Shown piece after piece: positions 55,320 through 64,000 of a stretch of DNA of 64,000 nt. Both the position numbers and the translations under genes were made by a program. Each line of letters begins with the position of its first letter. Position 1 is the first letter of the stretch. The notes under the pieces are model-generated. The model did no database searches and was not told the origin of the DNA. It worked only from the letters and a program-made list of their open reading frames with translations. The stretch is taken from positions 62,001 to 126,000 of the forward strand of contig PLHW01000028.1 in the NCBI GenBank assembly GCA_003139095.1, read 5' to 3'. The stretch comes from Acidobacteriaceae bacterium (GTDB lineage: Bacteria; Acidobacteriota; Terriglobia; Terriglobales; Acidobacteriaceae).

Positions 55320-57884
55320 ATGATCACTCGTGTGGGCAGCTCTAGAAGAGTAAGCATTCGTGTCGGCCTATCGTGCACTTTAGCCATTATTTTACTTTCA
55401 CTTACAGGCTTTCGAGCCCAGGCCCAAGCGCCCGCAATCCGGGAGACCAAATCGCCCAGGCTGCACTCGAAGACGAAAGCTCACAAGGCAAGAATCGAGT
55501 CTGGCACCACCTTCACCACCCTCTATAACTTCTGCTCCCAACCGAGCTGCACCGACGGTTCCACCTCCTACACCAGCCTGATCCGCGACGCCGTCGGCAA
55601 CCTCTACGGCACCACCTCCTTCGGCGGAGCCAACTCCGGCGCCAACGGCGGCACCGGCGCCGGAGCGGTGTTCGAGGTGAACAACGCCGGTCAGGAAACC
55701 GTCCTCTACAGTTTTTGCACAGCCGCAAACTGCACGGACGGAGCGCTGCCGACTGCTCCTCTGGTCGAAGATGCGGCGGGGAATCTGTATGGGACGACGT
55801 CTTCCGGTGGTATCTACAACAGCGGAACCGTGTTTAAGCTTGAGCCTCCGTCGCAACAAGGCGGGGCGTGGACCGAAGTCGTGCTTTACAACTTTTGCGC
55901 GCTGAAAGGCTGCGCGGACGGGGAAAATCCGGTGGCCGGCCTGATTCAGGATGCCGCCGGCAACCTATACGGCACAACCTATGGTGGTGGCCCGCACGGC
56001 TGGGGCGCGGTGTTTGAGGTGAATGCGGCGGGCGTCGAGTCAGTGTTGTACAGCTTCAGACAGCCGAGCACGGGGGATGGGAATACTCCCGAGGGCAGCC
56101 TGTTTCAAGACGCTGCCGGGAACCTGTACGGCACCACCTTTCAGGGCGGCGCCAACCAATCGGGCACAGTATTCAAGCTGACGAAAGCCGGCGTTGAGAC
56201 GGTGCTTTATAGCTTCTGCTCAACGGGGGGCACGAGCTGCACCGATGGGGCAAATCCTCTCGCGGGTCTGATTCAGGACGCGGCGGGCAACTTCTACAGC
56301 ACCACAAACATTGGCGGCGCATTCGGCTATGGCACGGCGTTCGAGTTGAGTCCGGCGGGCGCGGAAACGGTGCTTTACAGCTTCTGCTCAACCGGCGGCG
56401 CGAATTGCACGGACGGCGCATACCCCCTCGCGGGCCTGCTGCTGGACTCCGTCGGCAGTCTTTATGGCACAACCGACGGCGGTGGTGCGGGCAATGCAGG
56501 ATGCGACATCAATGGCCTGCTCACTTGCGGCACGGTGTTCGAGCTGTCACCTCCGGGGCAGCAGGGTGGCGCCTGGAGTGAGTCAGTGCTCTACAGCTTC
56601 TGTTCGCAGGGCGGCACGGACTGCACCGATGGCGCGTATCCCGAGGGTGGTTTGATTCAGGACGCGTCGGGCAACTTGTATAGCACGACCTCCTCGGGTG
56701 GAGCGAATGTCGCGCTCGGCGGCGGCACCGTGTTCATGATTGCCGTGACTGGGCAACTGACGCCGACCGTCACGCTCACGTCCACGCCGAACCCGTCCTT
56801 CGTCGATCAGTCAGTGACTTTATCGGTGGTGGTGACGGGGAGTGGGCCGGTTCCAACGGGAACCGTTAAGTTCCAGGAAGGATCGACGAACCTGGGAACG
56901 GTGACGCTGGCGAACGGGAAAGGCAGCATCACGACGGCATTCCCAGCCGCGGGAAGCTTCTCCATCGTAGCCAATTACTCGGGGGATTCGAAATACAAAT
57001 CAGGGAGTTCCAACTCGATCACGCAGGTCGTGAATCAATACACGACGAGCACAGGGCTGGCGTCGAGTCCGAATCCGTCGAACTTCGGACAGACCGTGAC
57101 GTTTACGGCGACGGTAAGTTCGGCGGGACCGACTCCGACGGGAACAGTAACGTTCCTGAACGGCGGGGTTTCGTTTGGCAGCGCGGCGCTGAGCGGCGGC
57201 GTGGCCGTTCTGAACACAACGGCTCTGCCGGTCGGCAGCCTGTCGATCACGGCAAGCTACTCCGGCGATGCGGCGAACGCAGGCAGCACGTCGTCGATTC
57301 TGACGCAGGTGGTGAAGCAAGACACGACGAGCACGTCGCTCACCTCCAGTCCGAATCCGTCGATTTACGGGCAGGCGGTAACGTTCACGGCGACGGTAAG
57401 CACCTCAGGGCCGACGCCCACCGGAACCGTGACGTTCTTGAGCGGGAAGAAGTCGATCGGGACGGCGACGCTGAGCGGCGGTGTGGCTCAATTTATCACC
57501 TCCACTCTCACCGTCGGCACCTACTCGATCACCGCAGTCTATGGTGGAGACGCTGGGCACGCGGGGAGCAAGTCGTCGGCGCTCAAGCAGGTAGTGAATA
57601 AAGCGACTTCGTCGACGGCGCTAACTTCTGCGCCGAATCCTTCCAAGGTGAAGCAGAAGGTAAAATTCACGGCCACGGTGACATCGCCAACCACGACGTC
57701 GACGGGAAAAGTCACGTTCATGGATGGGAACACGGCATTAGGCACGGGGAATTTGAAGAACGGCGTGGCCAGCTTTACCACGTCGTCTCTAAGCTCCGGC
57801 TCGCACAACATCACGGCAGTTTACCCGGGCACGACGAACATCAATGGAAGCACGTCTCCGGTGCTGGTGCAGGTGGTGAACTGA
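55320..57884 (+). CDS. Secreted GloVer-repeat protein with four Ig-like domains
   Basis: 854 residues from ATG 55320 behind GGGGG; TTG 55293 or ATG 55314 are in frame. Signal peptide LSCTLAIILLSLTGF ending AQA. About eight GloVer repeats (DAAGNLYGTT, GTVFKLT, ETVLYSFCS) fill residues 70-475; four Big_3-like Ig domains, each opening T-x-L-x-S-x-PNPS and containing PTGTV-FL, fill 475-854. Probably surface or secreted. Related in architecture to the giant protein at 9872-17779 but with a different Ig class. It ends 6 bp before a stop in the frame of the sedolisin relic. Confidence 0.9.
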   Translation: MITRVGSSRRVSIRVGLSCTLAIILLSLTGFRAQAQAPAIRETKSPRLHSKTKAHKARIESGTTFTTLYNFCSQPSCTDGSTSYTSLIRDAVGNLYGTTSFGGANSGANGGTGAGAVFEVNNAGQETVLYSFCTAANCTDGALPTAPLVEDAAGNLYGTTSSGGIYNSGTVFKLEPPSQQGGAWTEVVLYNFCALKGCADGENPVAGLIQDAAGNLYGTTYGGGPHGWGAVFEVNAAGVESVLYSFRQPSTGDGNTPEGSLFQDAAGNLYGTTFQGGANQSGTVFKLTKAGVETVLYSFCSTGGTSCTDGANPLAGLIQDAAGNFYSTTNIGGAFGYGTAFELSPAGAETVLYSFCSTGGANCTDGAYPLAGLLLDSVGSLYGTTDGGGAGNAGCDINGLLTCGTVFELSPPGQQGGAWSESVLYSFCSQGGTDCTDGAYPEGGLIQDASGNLYSTTSSGGANVALGGGTVFMIAVTGQLTPTVTLTSTPNPSFVDQSVTLSVVVTGSGPVPTGTVKFQEGSTNLGTVTLANGKGSITTAFPAAGSFSIVANYSGDSKYKSGSSNSITQVVNQYTTSTGLASSPNPSNFGQTVTFTATVSSAGPTPTGTVTFLNGGVSFGSAALSGGVAVLNTTALPVGSLSITASYSGDAANAGSTSSILTQVVKQDTTSTSLTSSPNPSIYGQAVTFTATVSTSGPTPTGTVTFLSGKKSIGTATLSGGVAQFITSTLTVGTYSITAVYGGDAGHAGSKSSALKQVVNKATSSTALTSAPNPSKVKQKVKFTATVTSPTTTSTGKVTFMDGNTALGTGNLKNGVASFTTSSLSSGSHNITAVYPGTTNINGSTSPVLVQVVN

Positions 57885-57892
57885 AGAAATAG

Positions 57893-58963
57893 GAAGAACG
57901 CCACGGCGGCTGGGGCGCGATCGGTCTGGTCGATGACTATGACGATCCCTATGCGGCGTCCAACTTGTCATACTTCAGCAGCTACTTTGGCTTGCCCGCT
58001 GCCAACTTCATCAAGGTCTATGCCAACAACAGTTGGGGCAATTTGAACGGACTGACGGCCAGTTGCGCCGGCACGCCGCCTCCGGCCAATTATTACGGCT
58101 GGGATCTGGAAGAATCTCTGGACATCGAGTGGGCTCACGCCATGGCGCCGTCCGCGACCATCGTTCTGGTCGAGGCCTGCACGCAAAATCTGCCCGACCT
58201 GCTTTTTGCCGAAGAGGTCGCGGGTATCTACGTGAATGCCTACGGCGGCGGCGATATCTCCAATAGTTGGGGATACCCCGAGAGCTACGTTGGAAAATCG
58301 GGAGACGGCGGTGGCACTTTGACCGAACAACAGGACGACAATTACCTGTTCCGCTACTACTGGAAAGACATCACTTACTTTGCGTCGGCGGGCGACTCGG
58401 GATCGGAAGTTCTGTATCCCAGCGCTTCGCCCTGGGTGGTCTCCGCAGGCGGTACCACCATCAACCGCGACGTGAACGGCAATTTCCTGAGTGAGAGCTG
58501 CTGGGCTGACTCGGGCGGCGGTTCGAGCGCGGTGGAAGGCTGGACCAATCCGCCCAGCATCTCCGCCGGCATGGGACCGTGGGCCAACTATCAGTATGAA
58601 CTGTTCGGGCAGTCGGCACGATCCACTCCTGACATTTCATTCGAAGCCGATCCGAACAGCGGCGTGTGGGTCTACGATACGGACGAGGGCGGCGCCTGGT
58701 ACGTGGTTGGCGGCACCAGCGTCTCTTCGCCGGCACTGGCGGGCATCGTCAATGCATCGAACAACCGGCTCGGTCAGGCGCCTCCGGGAGGCGGCTACTA
58801 CGAGACGCACGAGAACGAGTTGCTCTATTCGCAGCTTTTCGCGAACACTGCTTACGGCGTCAATTTCTACGACGTCACGACAGGATCGAACGGCCACGCG
58901 GCTGGTGCAGGCTATGACCAGTGCACGGGCATCGGAAGCCCGCGCGGCCACCTCGGCAAGTAA
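57893..58963 (+). pseudogene. Sedolisin (S53) peptidase lacking its N-terminus
   Basis: The frame opens after TAG 57890 and encodes GAIGLVDDYDDPYAASNL, the start of a sedolisin catalytic domain, with no signal peptide, no prodomain and no ATG/GTG before it (TTG 57965 lies inside the domain). The rest of the domain looks intact: EESLD (Glu-Asp pair), ASAGDSGS (oxyanion Asp), GGTSVSSP (Ser). The C-terminus ends normally (TGIGSP). S53 enzymes need a propeptide and export, so it is probably non-functional. It directly follows the GloVer gene, suggesting a deletion joined the two. Confidence 0.75.
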
Positions 58964-58994
58964 GCGTTGAGTGCCTGAGAATTGCAGTTCTTCT

Positions 58995-59026
58995 GGAGGC
59001 CCTAACCAACAGGGCCTCCATTTTTT
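58995..59026 (+). terminator. Rho-independent terminator after the sedolisin relic
   Basis: GGAGGCCCT (58995-59003) and AGGGCCTCC (59011-59019), a 9-bp perfect stem with a 7-nt loop, followed by ATTTTTT. Confidence 0.9.
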
Positions 59027-59047
59027 GCCGCCGCGCCCGGCTGCGGA

Positions 59048-59530
59048 TTAGTGAGTAGTGATCTTATCGCTCTCAGCGACGCGTTCGACAATGGAGGCGA
59101 AATTGGTCTGGTCCCCGGCCCGAGTCGAATTGGGCGCGGGCGACTCGGGGCCCGCCGCGCTCAGCACTACCCCGCTCAGCACCACAACGATGCGATCGCC
59201 GGCCGCGAGTGGCCGATTGTCTGCCTGCTTTCCATCGGGCAACAGGATGCGTGCATGAGAAATATCGACCTTGAAGGTCGGCCCCGAGACCACGAACTGA
59301 GCATGCGGTCCCGGACCGCCAGGGTAGCCGTCGGGCGTTTTGACGGAAACCAGATCGCCTTGGATCGCCGTGATGCGTCCCTGTATTACGAAGAGATCGG
59401 AAGAGGGAGGTACTTGCCGAGTCTGGGCTTGGATTCGCGGAGCCATCAGGCTGCCAAGCACCGTCAGAACTATCGTGGCTGCCAGCAGGGCTGCTTTCTT
59501 ACGCCTGCGTACTATTGTGTCGAGTGGCAT
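59048..59530 (-). CDS. Small exported protein, DUF5666-like
   Basis: 160 residues from ATG 59530, chosen because GAAGG lies upstream and a signal peptide follows (KKAALLAATIVLTVLGSLM, ending QAQ); the frame is open to 59629. The mature part is a small OB-like beta domain: FVIQGRITAIQGDLVSVKTPDGYP, ...ILLPDGKQADNRPLAAGDRIVV, in which the G-I-V-x-G-D pattern resembles DUF5666. Role unknown. The promoter is not obvious. Confidence 0.65.
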   Translation of the reverse strand: MPLDTIVRRRKKAALLAATIVLTVLGSLMAPRIQAQTRQVPPSSDLFVIQGRITAIQGDLVSVKTPDGYPGGPGPHAQFVVSGPTFKVDISHARILLPDGKQADNRPLAAGDRIVVVLSGVVLSAAGPESPAPNSTRAGDQTNFASIVERVAESDKITTH

Positions 59531-59641
59531 GGATACTGCCTTCTTCTCACTTACGTCTTCTTTGCGCCTTCGGGCGGCTTGGTTGCGGCGATCAGCCTCT
59601 CCTGGGAATGACGATCGACTTTGCATCATATATTTAGATGC

Positions 59642-59673
59642 GAAAATGCCCGGGTTTCTTGCGAAACCCGGGC
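59642..59673 (-). terminator. Rho-independent terminator of the cold-shock gene
   Basis: On the minus strand GCCCGGGTTT and AAACCCGGGC (59648-59673) form a 10-bp perfect stem with a 6-nt loop followed by ATTTTCG. It lies 59 bp after the cold-shock gene's stop. Confidence 0.85.
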
Positions 59674-59731
59674 ACTTTCTACTTTGAGATCGTTTTCCAG
59701 AGGTCTTTTTCCAGACGATCTTCGGCGTTAC

Positions 59732-59935
59732 CTAGACTGCGGTAACGTTCTCCGCTTGCCAGCCCTTGGGGCCTTTGGTCACGTCGAACTGGACGGTCTG
59801 GCCTTCTTGCAGGCTCTTGAAGCCACCCGACTGGATGGCGGAGAAATGCACGAAAACGTCTTCGCCATTTTGACGGCTGATGAAGCCGTAGCCCTTGGCG
59901 TCGTTAAACCACTTCACTGTTCCTTGTTCTGCCAT
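59732..59935 (-). CDS. cspA: CspA-family cold-shock protein
   Basis: 67 residues, a single cold-shock OB domain. RNP-1 is KGYGFISR and RNP-2 is VFVHFSAI; the first strand is [11 protein letters not shown]. Binds single-stranded nucleic acid and melts mRNA structure. The leader is long: the nearest promoter-like box on the minus strand (TACACT at about 60068) is 130 bp upstream, as is common for cold-shock genes. Ribosome site AGGAAC is 11 bp before the ATG. Confidence 0.96.
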   Translation of the reverse strand: MAEQGTVKWFNDAKGYGFISRQNGEDVFVHFSAIQSGGFKSLQEGQTVQFDVTKGPKGWQAENVTAV

Positions 59936-60124
59936 TTGGTAATGTTCCTATTCTTTGTTGCTGATTGAAATGTGCTGAGAAGATTCGTTGCTTGTGGAAG
60001 TGGTGTGACGCTGGTTGGCGGTACCGACCTTCTACTCACTGCCGATCAAACTTAGCACTTACAGTGTAGCACAGTTCGGGAGTCGCTGTCCGCATTAGTT
60101 TTGTTGGCGTTAGTATAGGTCCTT

Positions 60125-60412
60125 ATGGTCGCTTCGCTCACGCTGGAGTTGCGGATTGAAGCCGCGCACTCGCTCAAGGACAAGCGGCAGGTGGTGCGCA
60201 GCCTGAAAGACCGGCTCCGCACCTCGTTCAATGTGTCCGTGGCTGAGCTCGATCCCTCGAACCTCTGGAACCAGGCGACCATCGGCGTCGTCGCCATCTC
60301 GCACTCGCGCGACTATCTGGAAGGCCTGATGAAAAACGTGGAGCGCACCGCCACGCGCATCGCCAATAATCACGGCGCGGACATTGCGGACTCGTTTGTG
60401 GAGTTCTTGTAA
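60125..60412 (+). CDS. DUF503 (YlxP-like) protein
   Basis: 95 residues. LRIEAAHSLKDKRQVVRSLKDRLRTSFNVSVAE and NQATIGVVAISHS are the DUF503 signatures. Small ferredoxin-like fold, often near rbfA/truB in other genomes and suspected to have a role in ribosome assembly. Here it is alone, divergent from cspA and convergent with dnaN. TAGTAT ends 8 bp before the ATG, with no Shine-Dalgarno. Confidence 0.9.
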   Translation: MVASLTLELRIEAAHSLKDKRQVVRSLKDRLRTSFNVSVAELDPSNLWNQATIGVVAISHSRDYLEGLMKNVERTATRIANNHGADIADSFVEFL

Positions 60413-60451
60413 ACACCATCAGCCCGAAAAATCCGTCCTCCTCCGCGATCC

Positions 60452-61603
60452 TCAAATCCGCATCGGCATTACGATGTAGCGGTACTTGTAATCCTCGCCT
60501 TCGGCGGGCCGCAGTTGGCCGGCGGACTGCGAATCCTTCAATTCGAGTTTTACCTCGCCCGCGCCCACGGCCTTGATGAAATCGAGCAGGTATTGAGCGT
60601 TGAAGCCAATGGCCATCGCGTCGCCGCTGTAATCGATCTCGATGGAGTCCTCGGACTCGCCGGTTTCGGTGGACGAGGCGGAGAGTTTCAGTTCGTTTTT
60701 GTCGAGCCGGAGGCGGACGGCCCGGGAACGCTCGTCGGCAAATTGCGCCACGCGTGAGATCGCGCCGCCAAGTTCATCGCCGTGAAGGACGATGGACTTG
60801 GTGATGTCCTTGGGCAGCACGGCCTCGTAGTTGGGGAACTGGCCGGTCAGTTGGCGCGACGTGAGCAGGCGCGGGCCGACGCGGAAGAACAGCGTCGATT
60901 CGTCTTTCGCGAAGTCGATGGTCTCGATGTCGGAGTCGAGCAGCGACTTGAGTTCGTCCATCGCTTTTTTCGGGATCAGCGTTTTCATCTCGCCCGAGAC
61001 GCCTTCAAATTTTTCTCCCGAGCGCTCGATGTGCGCCAGGCGATGGCCATCGGTGGCGACCATGGTGATGGACTCGGGCTTAAGCACCATCAGCGCGCCG
61101 TTGAGCGTGTACCGCGACTCTTCATTGGCGATGGCGAAGCCGGTCTTCGCGATCATGGAGCGCAGCACGGCGGCTGGAATCTTGATCACTCCCGCCGACG
61201 GAAAGACGGGCAGTCCGGGGAAATTCGAGCGCGCCAGGCCCACCATCTTGGTATTCGACCGGCCGCACCGAATGCTGACCCAATGATTCTCCAGCAGGCG
61301 GATGGTGATGTCGGCGTCGGGCAGCAGCTTCACATAGTCGTAGAGCTTGCGCGCGGGAATGGTGCAGGCCCCCTCTTTTTTCACCTTGGCGTTGCAGGAC
61401 GTGCGCAGGCTGAGGTCGAGATCCGTCGCGGTCAGCGACAGTTTGTCGCCCGCGGCTTCAAACAAATAATTCGAGAGAATGGGGATGGTCGTCTTGCGCT
61501 CGACCACGCCCTGGGTGGCCGTGAGTTCGCGGAGGAGTTCTACCTTGCTGACCGTGATTTCCATCGTCGTGGTCGCAGTGGCGGGGGCGGCTTCTACCGG
61601 CAT
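60452..61603 (-). CDS. dnaN: DNA polymerase III beta sliding clamp
   Basis: 383 residues from ATG 61603 (GGGAG 8 bp upstream); the core MEITVSKVELLRELTATQGVVERK starts 13 residues in, so ATG 61564 is possible. The open frame extending to 61747 is a shadow. Three clamp domains of about 120 residues each, with ATDLDLSLR, MVATDGHRLA and the closing YRYIVMPMRI. Clamps the polymerase onto DNA. Follows dnaA, the classic origin-region order. Confidence 0.96.
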   Translation of the reverse strand: MPVEAAPATATTTMEITVSKVELLRELTATQGVVERKTTIPILSNYLFEAAGDKLSLTATDLDLSLRTSCNAKVKKEGACTIPARKLYDYVKLLPDADITIRLLENHWVSIRCGRSNTKMVGLARSNFPGLPVFPSAGVIKIPAAVLRSMIAKTGFAIANEESRYTLNGALMVLKPESITMVATDGHRLAHIERSGEKFEGVSGEMKTLIPKKAMDELKSLLDSDIETIDFAKDESTLFFRVGPRLLTSRQLTGQFPNYEAVLPKDITKSIVLHGDELGGAISRVAQFADERSRAVRLRLDKNELKLSASSTETGESEDSIEIDYSGDAMAIGFNAQYLLDFIKAVGAGEVKLELKDSQSAGQLRPAEGEDYKYRYIVMPMRI

Positions 61604-61673
61604 ATTCGGGTCTCCCGACAGTATTTCTGTTCTTCCTCTTATATCAAATAAAAACGCCAGAAAACCAGCGGGT

Positions 61674-61767
61674 CGGTCGTCGGTCGTCCGTCCCTGGTCG
61701 TGAGGTGCGCAATGCCGGGGCTCCGTGGGCATGTCCCGAACGACCAACGACGAACGGCCAAGGCCAG
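61674..61767. repeat. Opposed heptamer arrays in the dnaA-dnaN spacer
   Basis: CGGTCGT-type units at 61674-61701 and AACGACC-type units at 61740-61767 are reverse complements of each other, so the dnaA-dnaN transcript could fold them into a large hairpin. The second array matches the AACGACC array at 32092. Confidence 0.75.
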
Positions 61768-61769
61768 GT

Positions 61770-63161
61770 CTACGCGCCCAACTGCTCGGTCAACTTGTTG
61801 AGCAGGCGGTTCAGATCCTTGTCGTCTTTGCGAACTCCTTCGATTTTTTCGACCGAATGGAGCACGGTGGTGTGGTGCTTGCCGCCAAACTGGCGCCCGA
61901 TCTCAGGCAGCGAGGCCTCCGTCAGGTGCTTGGACAAATACATCGCGATCTGCCGCGGATAGACGATGGAGCGCGAATTATTTTTCGCCTTGATCTCGAC
62001 CAGGCGCAGGCCGAACTGCTCGGCGACCGCCTTCTGAATGGATTCGATCGTCACCTTGCGCGCCTGCGAATCGATGAAGTTTTTCAGCACCTGCTGGCAG
62101 TAGGGAAGCGTGATCTCGGCGCCGATCAGCGATGAGTGCGCAACCAGTCGAATGAGCGCGCCCTCAAGTTCGCGCACATTGGAGCGAATATTCGAGGCGA
62201 TGTAGAGCGCCACGTCGGTGGGCAGGGTGACGCGCTCCTGCTCCGCTTTCTTTTGCAGGATAGCGACTTTCGTTTCCAAGTCCGGCGGCTGGATGTCTCC
62301 GATCAGGCCCCACTCGAAGCGGCTGCGCAGGCGATCTTCAAATTCCGCCAGCTCTTTCGGCGGACGGTCGCTGGCAATCACGATCTGCTTCATCGACTCG
62401 TGCAGCGCGTTGAAGGTGTGGAAGAACTCTTCCTGCGTGCGCTCCTTCTGCGCCAGGAACTGAATGTCGTCGACGAGCAACACGTCCACGGTGCGGAACT
62501 TGTCGCGGAAGCTGATCATCTTGTCATAGCGCAGCGAGTTGATCATCTCGTTGGTGAACTTCTCGCTGGAGACATAGCAGATGGCGGCCTGCGGTGTGCG
62601 CCGCTTGATCTCGTGGCCGATCGCCTGCATCAGATGCGTCTTCCCCATGCCGACGCCGCCGTAAAGAAAGAGCGGGTTGTAAGCCTTTGAAGGCCGCTCG
62701 GCAACCGCCTGACACGCGGCGTGCGCGAACTGGTTGCCGCTGCCAATGACGAAGGCGTCGAAGGTATAGCGCGGGTTGAGCTGCGCCGCGCTGTCCCAAT
62801 CGAATCGTCCCTGCGCCGGCCCGGACGCAGACTGCGGAGAACTCGACGAACCGAACGCGGAGAGCCCGCCGTTGTGGCGGATCGGCGTGTTCGAGGGATC
62901 GTCCTCGGCGGTGACAAAGCGCACATCCTCGTAGCCCAGCCCGAGGTCGTCCACCGCCTCCTGAATCAGGTCGGCATACTTGTCGCCTTCGCGGCGGTAC
63001 TCATCGCTCGGCACGCGCACGAAAAGCACTCCGTTGCTGATGTGGCTGTAACGCGTTGGCTTGAGCCACGTGTTGTACGAGTGGCGGTTGATTTTCTTTT
63101 CCAGCGCATCGAGGATGCGCACCCACGGATTCGGAATGATGGCGGAATTTGTGACGGACAT
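61770..63161 (-). CDS. dnaA: Chromosomal replication initiator DnaA
   Basis: 463 residues from ATG 63161. Domain I (1-80) with HSYNTWLKPTRY; a short linker (90-130); AAA+ domain with Walker A GGVGMGKT (168-175), Walker B LLVDDIQFL and sensor region; domain IV at the C-terminus with the DnaA-box-binding motif GRQFGGKHHTTVLHSVEKI. Initiates replication at oriC. No Shine-Dalgarno is evident; a CCCGGC/GCCGGG hairpin lies 18-36 bp upstream (63179-63197). Confidence 0.97.
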   Translation of the reverse strand: MSVTNSAIIPNPWVRILDALEKKINRHSYNTWLKPTRYSHISNGVLFVRVPSDEYRREGDKYADLIQEAVDDLGLGYEDVRFVTAEDDPSNTPIRHNGGLSAFGSSSSPQSASGPAQGRFDWDSAAQLNPRYTFDAFVIGSGNQFAHAACQAVAERPSKAYNPLFLYGGVGMGKTHLMQAIGHEIKRRTPQAAICYVSSEKFTNEMINSLRYDKMISFRDKFRTVDVLLVDDIQFLAQKERTQEEFFHTFNALHESMKQIVIASDRPPKELAEFEDRLRSRFEWGLIGDIQPPDLETKVAILQKKAEQERVTLPTDVALYIASNIRSNVRELEGALIRLVAHSSLIGAEITLPYCQQVLKNFIDSQARKVTIESIQKAVAEQFGLRLVEIKAKNNSRSIVYPRQIAMYLSKHLTEASLPEIGRQFGGKHHTTVLHSVEKIEGVRKDDKDLNRLLNKLTEQLGA

Positions 63162-63488
63162 TTTATGAATACCAAAAGCCCGGCGAACTGGGCCGGGATC
63201 GATTCCAACTGAAAATATGAATATTCTGCTACTGCGAAGCAGCCTTCGTTTGCGTGCAATGGTTGATGGTGAAAATCATTACGGGACGATGGGCATACTA
63301 GCATAAAAAAATTGGCCGCGTCGGTGTCGTGCAACAAAAAACTTTTCGCGTTACTCGAGATTGCTTCGCGATTTTTTGCCGCTGTCAAGTGTCGAGAAAC
63401 TAACTGCCGCGCGAAGGGTGCAATCGAGTTTTGCATTGCGAGCCGCGCGTTTCGGTCCGCATGCTGCGATGTCGGTGCAACTCGCGGT
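63162..63488. other. Spacer upstream of dnaA, no recognisable origin boxes
   Basis: 327 bp without a gene. No TTATNCACA-type DnaA box was seen on either strand. Contains a hairpin at 63179-63197 and AT-rich stretches (63203-63230, 63298-63313). Confidence 0.6.
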
Positions 63489-64000
63489 TCAGGAAAGTGG
63501 GCGACGATCGGGTCTGGGCGGTCGCTTGTAGGTACCCGGGTACACGACCACCGATCGGCGCCCGCCTTCGCCGTCGCTTTCGGTGCGCAGATCTTTTTCT
63601 TCCCGCAGTGCCAGGTGAACGATGCGGCGCTCGCGCGATGACATGGGCCCGAAGCGATATGGCTCGCCCGTGCGCCGCACCCGGTCGGCCGCAGTGCGCG
63701 CCGCAAGTTGCAACTCGTCGATGCGCAGCGCGCGGAAATTCTTGCAGTCGAACCAGATCTTCTCATGCTCGTTGCCTTGAAGATGCAATATCTCGGAGGC
63801 GAGCAATTCGAACGCGCGCAGGAGCTCGCCGCCCCGTTCCAGCAGAAGGGCCGAATCGGGTCCGGCGAATTCAACCAGAATTTCCGGATGCTCCCAGTCG
63901 CGATGCTGCGCAATCGGCGGATCGACGCTGATGCGGTATTTCAATTTGAATGCGCCGTTGGTGATTACGGCCTGAAGAAATTCTCCGATTTGTTTCGCGG
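63489..64000 (-). CDS. jag: Jag-like KH/R3H RNA-binding protein (partial)
   Basis: The frame is open through the window edge, so the 5' end is missing; about 170 residues are visible, ending at 63489. The TTG at 63944 is within the frame and need not be the start. The last part has the R3H pattern ARTAADRVRRTGEPYRFGPMSSRERRIVHLAL, preceded by a KH-like region (LLASEILHLQGNEHEKIWFDC). Jag proteins bind RNA and in several phyla lie in the rnpA-yidC-jag group near dnaA, as here. Confidence 0.85.
   Translation of the reverse strand, partial: AKQIGEFLQAVITNGAFKLKYRISVDPPIAQHRDWEHPEILVEFAGPDSALLLERGGELLRAFELLASEILHLQGNEHEKIWFDCKNFRALRIDELQLAARTAADRVRRTGEPYRFGPMSSRERRIVHLALREEKDLRTESDGEGGRRSVVVYPGTYKRPPRPDRRPLS

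Noticed and set aside
61604-61747. 48-residue N-terminal extension of DnaN
   Set aside because: It covers repeat-rich spacer DNA and has no similarity to clamp proteins; a ribosome site supports 61603.

Overview
The window looks like a chromosomal piece of a GC-rich member of the Acidobacteriota (Terriglobia/Koribacter-like). The evidence is the mix of families: GloVer-repeat secreted proteins, a Ser/Thr kinase with a TolB-like and TPR output region, BlaI/M56 pairs, DUF3857-transglutaminase proteins, and an alternative complex III (ACIII) operon continuous with a caa3-type oxidase. This placement is inferred from gene content; no search was run. dnaA and dnaN at the right end, with a jag-like gene upstream, suggest the window ends near the replication origin, although no convincing DnaA boxes are visible.

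Layout. 0-4 kb: BlaI-type repressor and M56 sensor protease, then an HtrA protease behind a second copy of the same operator-like palindrome. 4-9 kb: ABM-like protein, Dps, a MerR regulator, a polytopic membrane protein and an ABHD18-like hydrolase. 9.3-9.6 kb: a CAT-anticodon tRNA with a frameshifted tyrosine-integrase tail against its 3' end. 9.9-26 kb (minus strand): a secreted protein of about 2635 residues, a receptor-like kinase, a small unknown, an IS end relic, and two coupled DUF3857 proteins. 26-34 kb: EamA transporter, orphan ABC ATPase, Yip1-like protein, octaheme cytochrome c, FAD oxidoreductase, AhpD-like protein, aldehyde dehydrogenase. 34-47.4 kb: actABCDEF, an unnamed one-TM protein, SCO, coxB, coxA, coxC and coxD, apparently one respiratory transcription unit. 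47.5-54.5 kb: CBS protein, a FAD/Fe-S lactate-dehydrogenase-like fusion, a hypothetical, a zeta-toxin-like pair and a DUF155 protein. 55-59 kb: a second GloVer/Ig secreted protein followed by a sedolisin that has lost its N-terminus. 59-64 kb: small exported protein, cold-shock protein, DUF503, dnaN, dnaA and a partial jag.

How genes work together. The ACIII-caa3 block would oxidise quinol and pass electrons to oxygen, with SCO loading the CuA site. The BlaI/M56/HtrA cluster looks like a small envelope-stress regulon. The GloVer proteins and the kinase are typical acidobacterial surface and signalling genes.

The most striking non-gene signal is a set of short tandem repeats. Many spacers carry 7-bp arrays (or 13-bp arrays that read as 7+6), while three unrelated genes carry 15-bp in-frame arrays that encode pentapeptide repeats.
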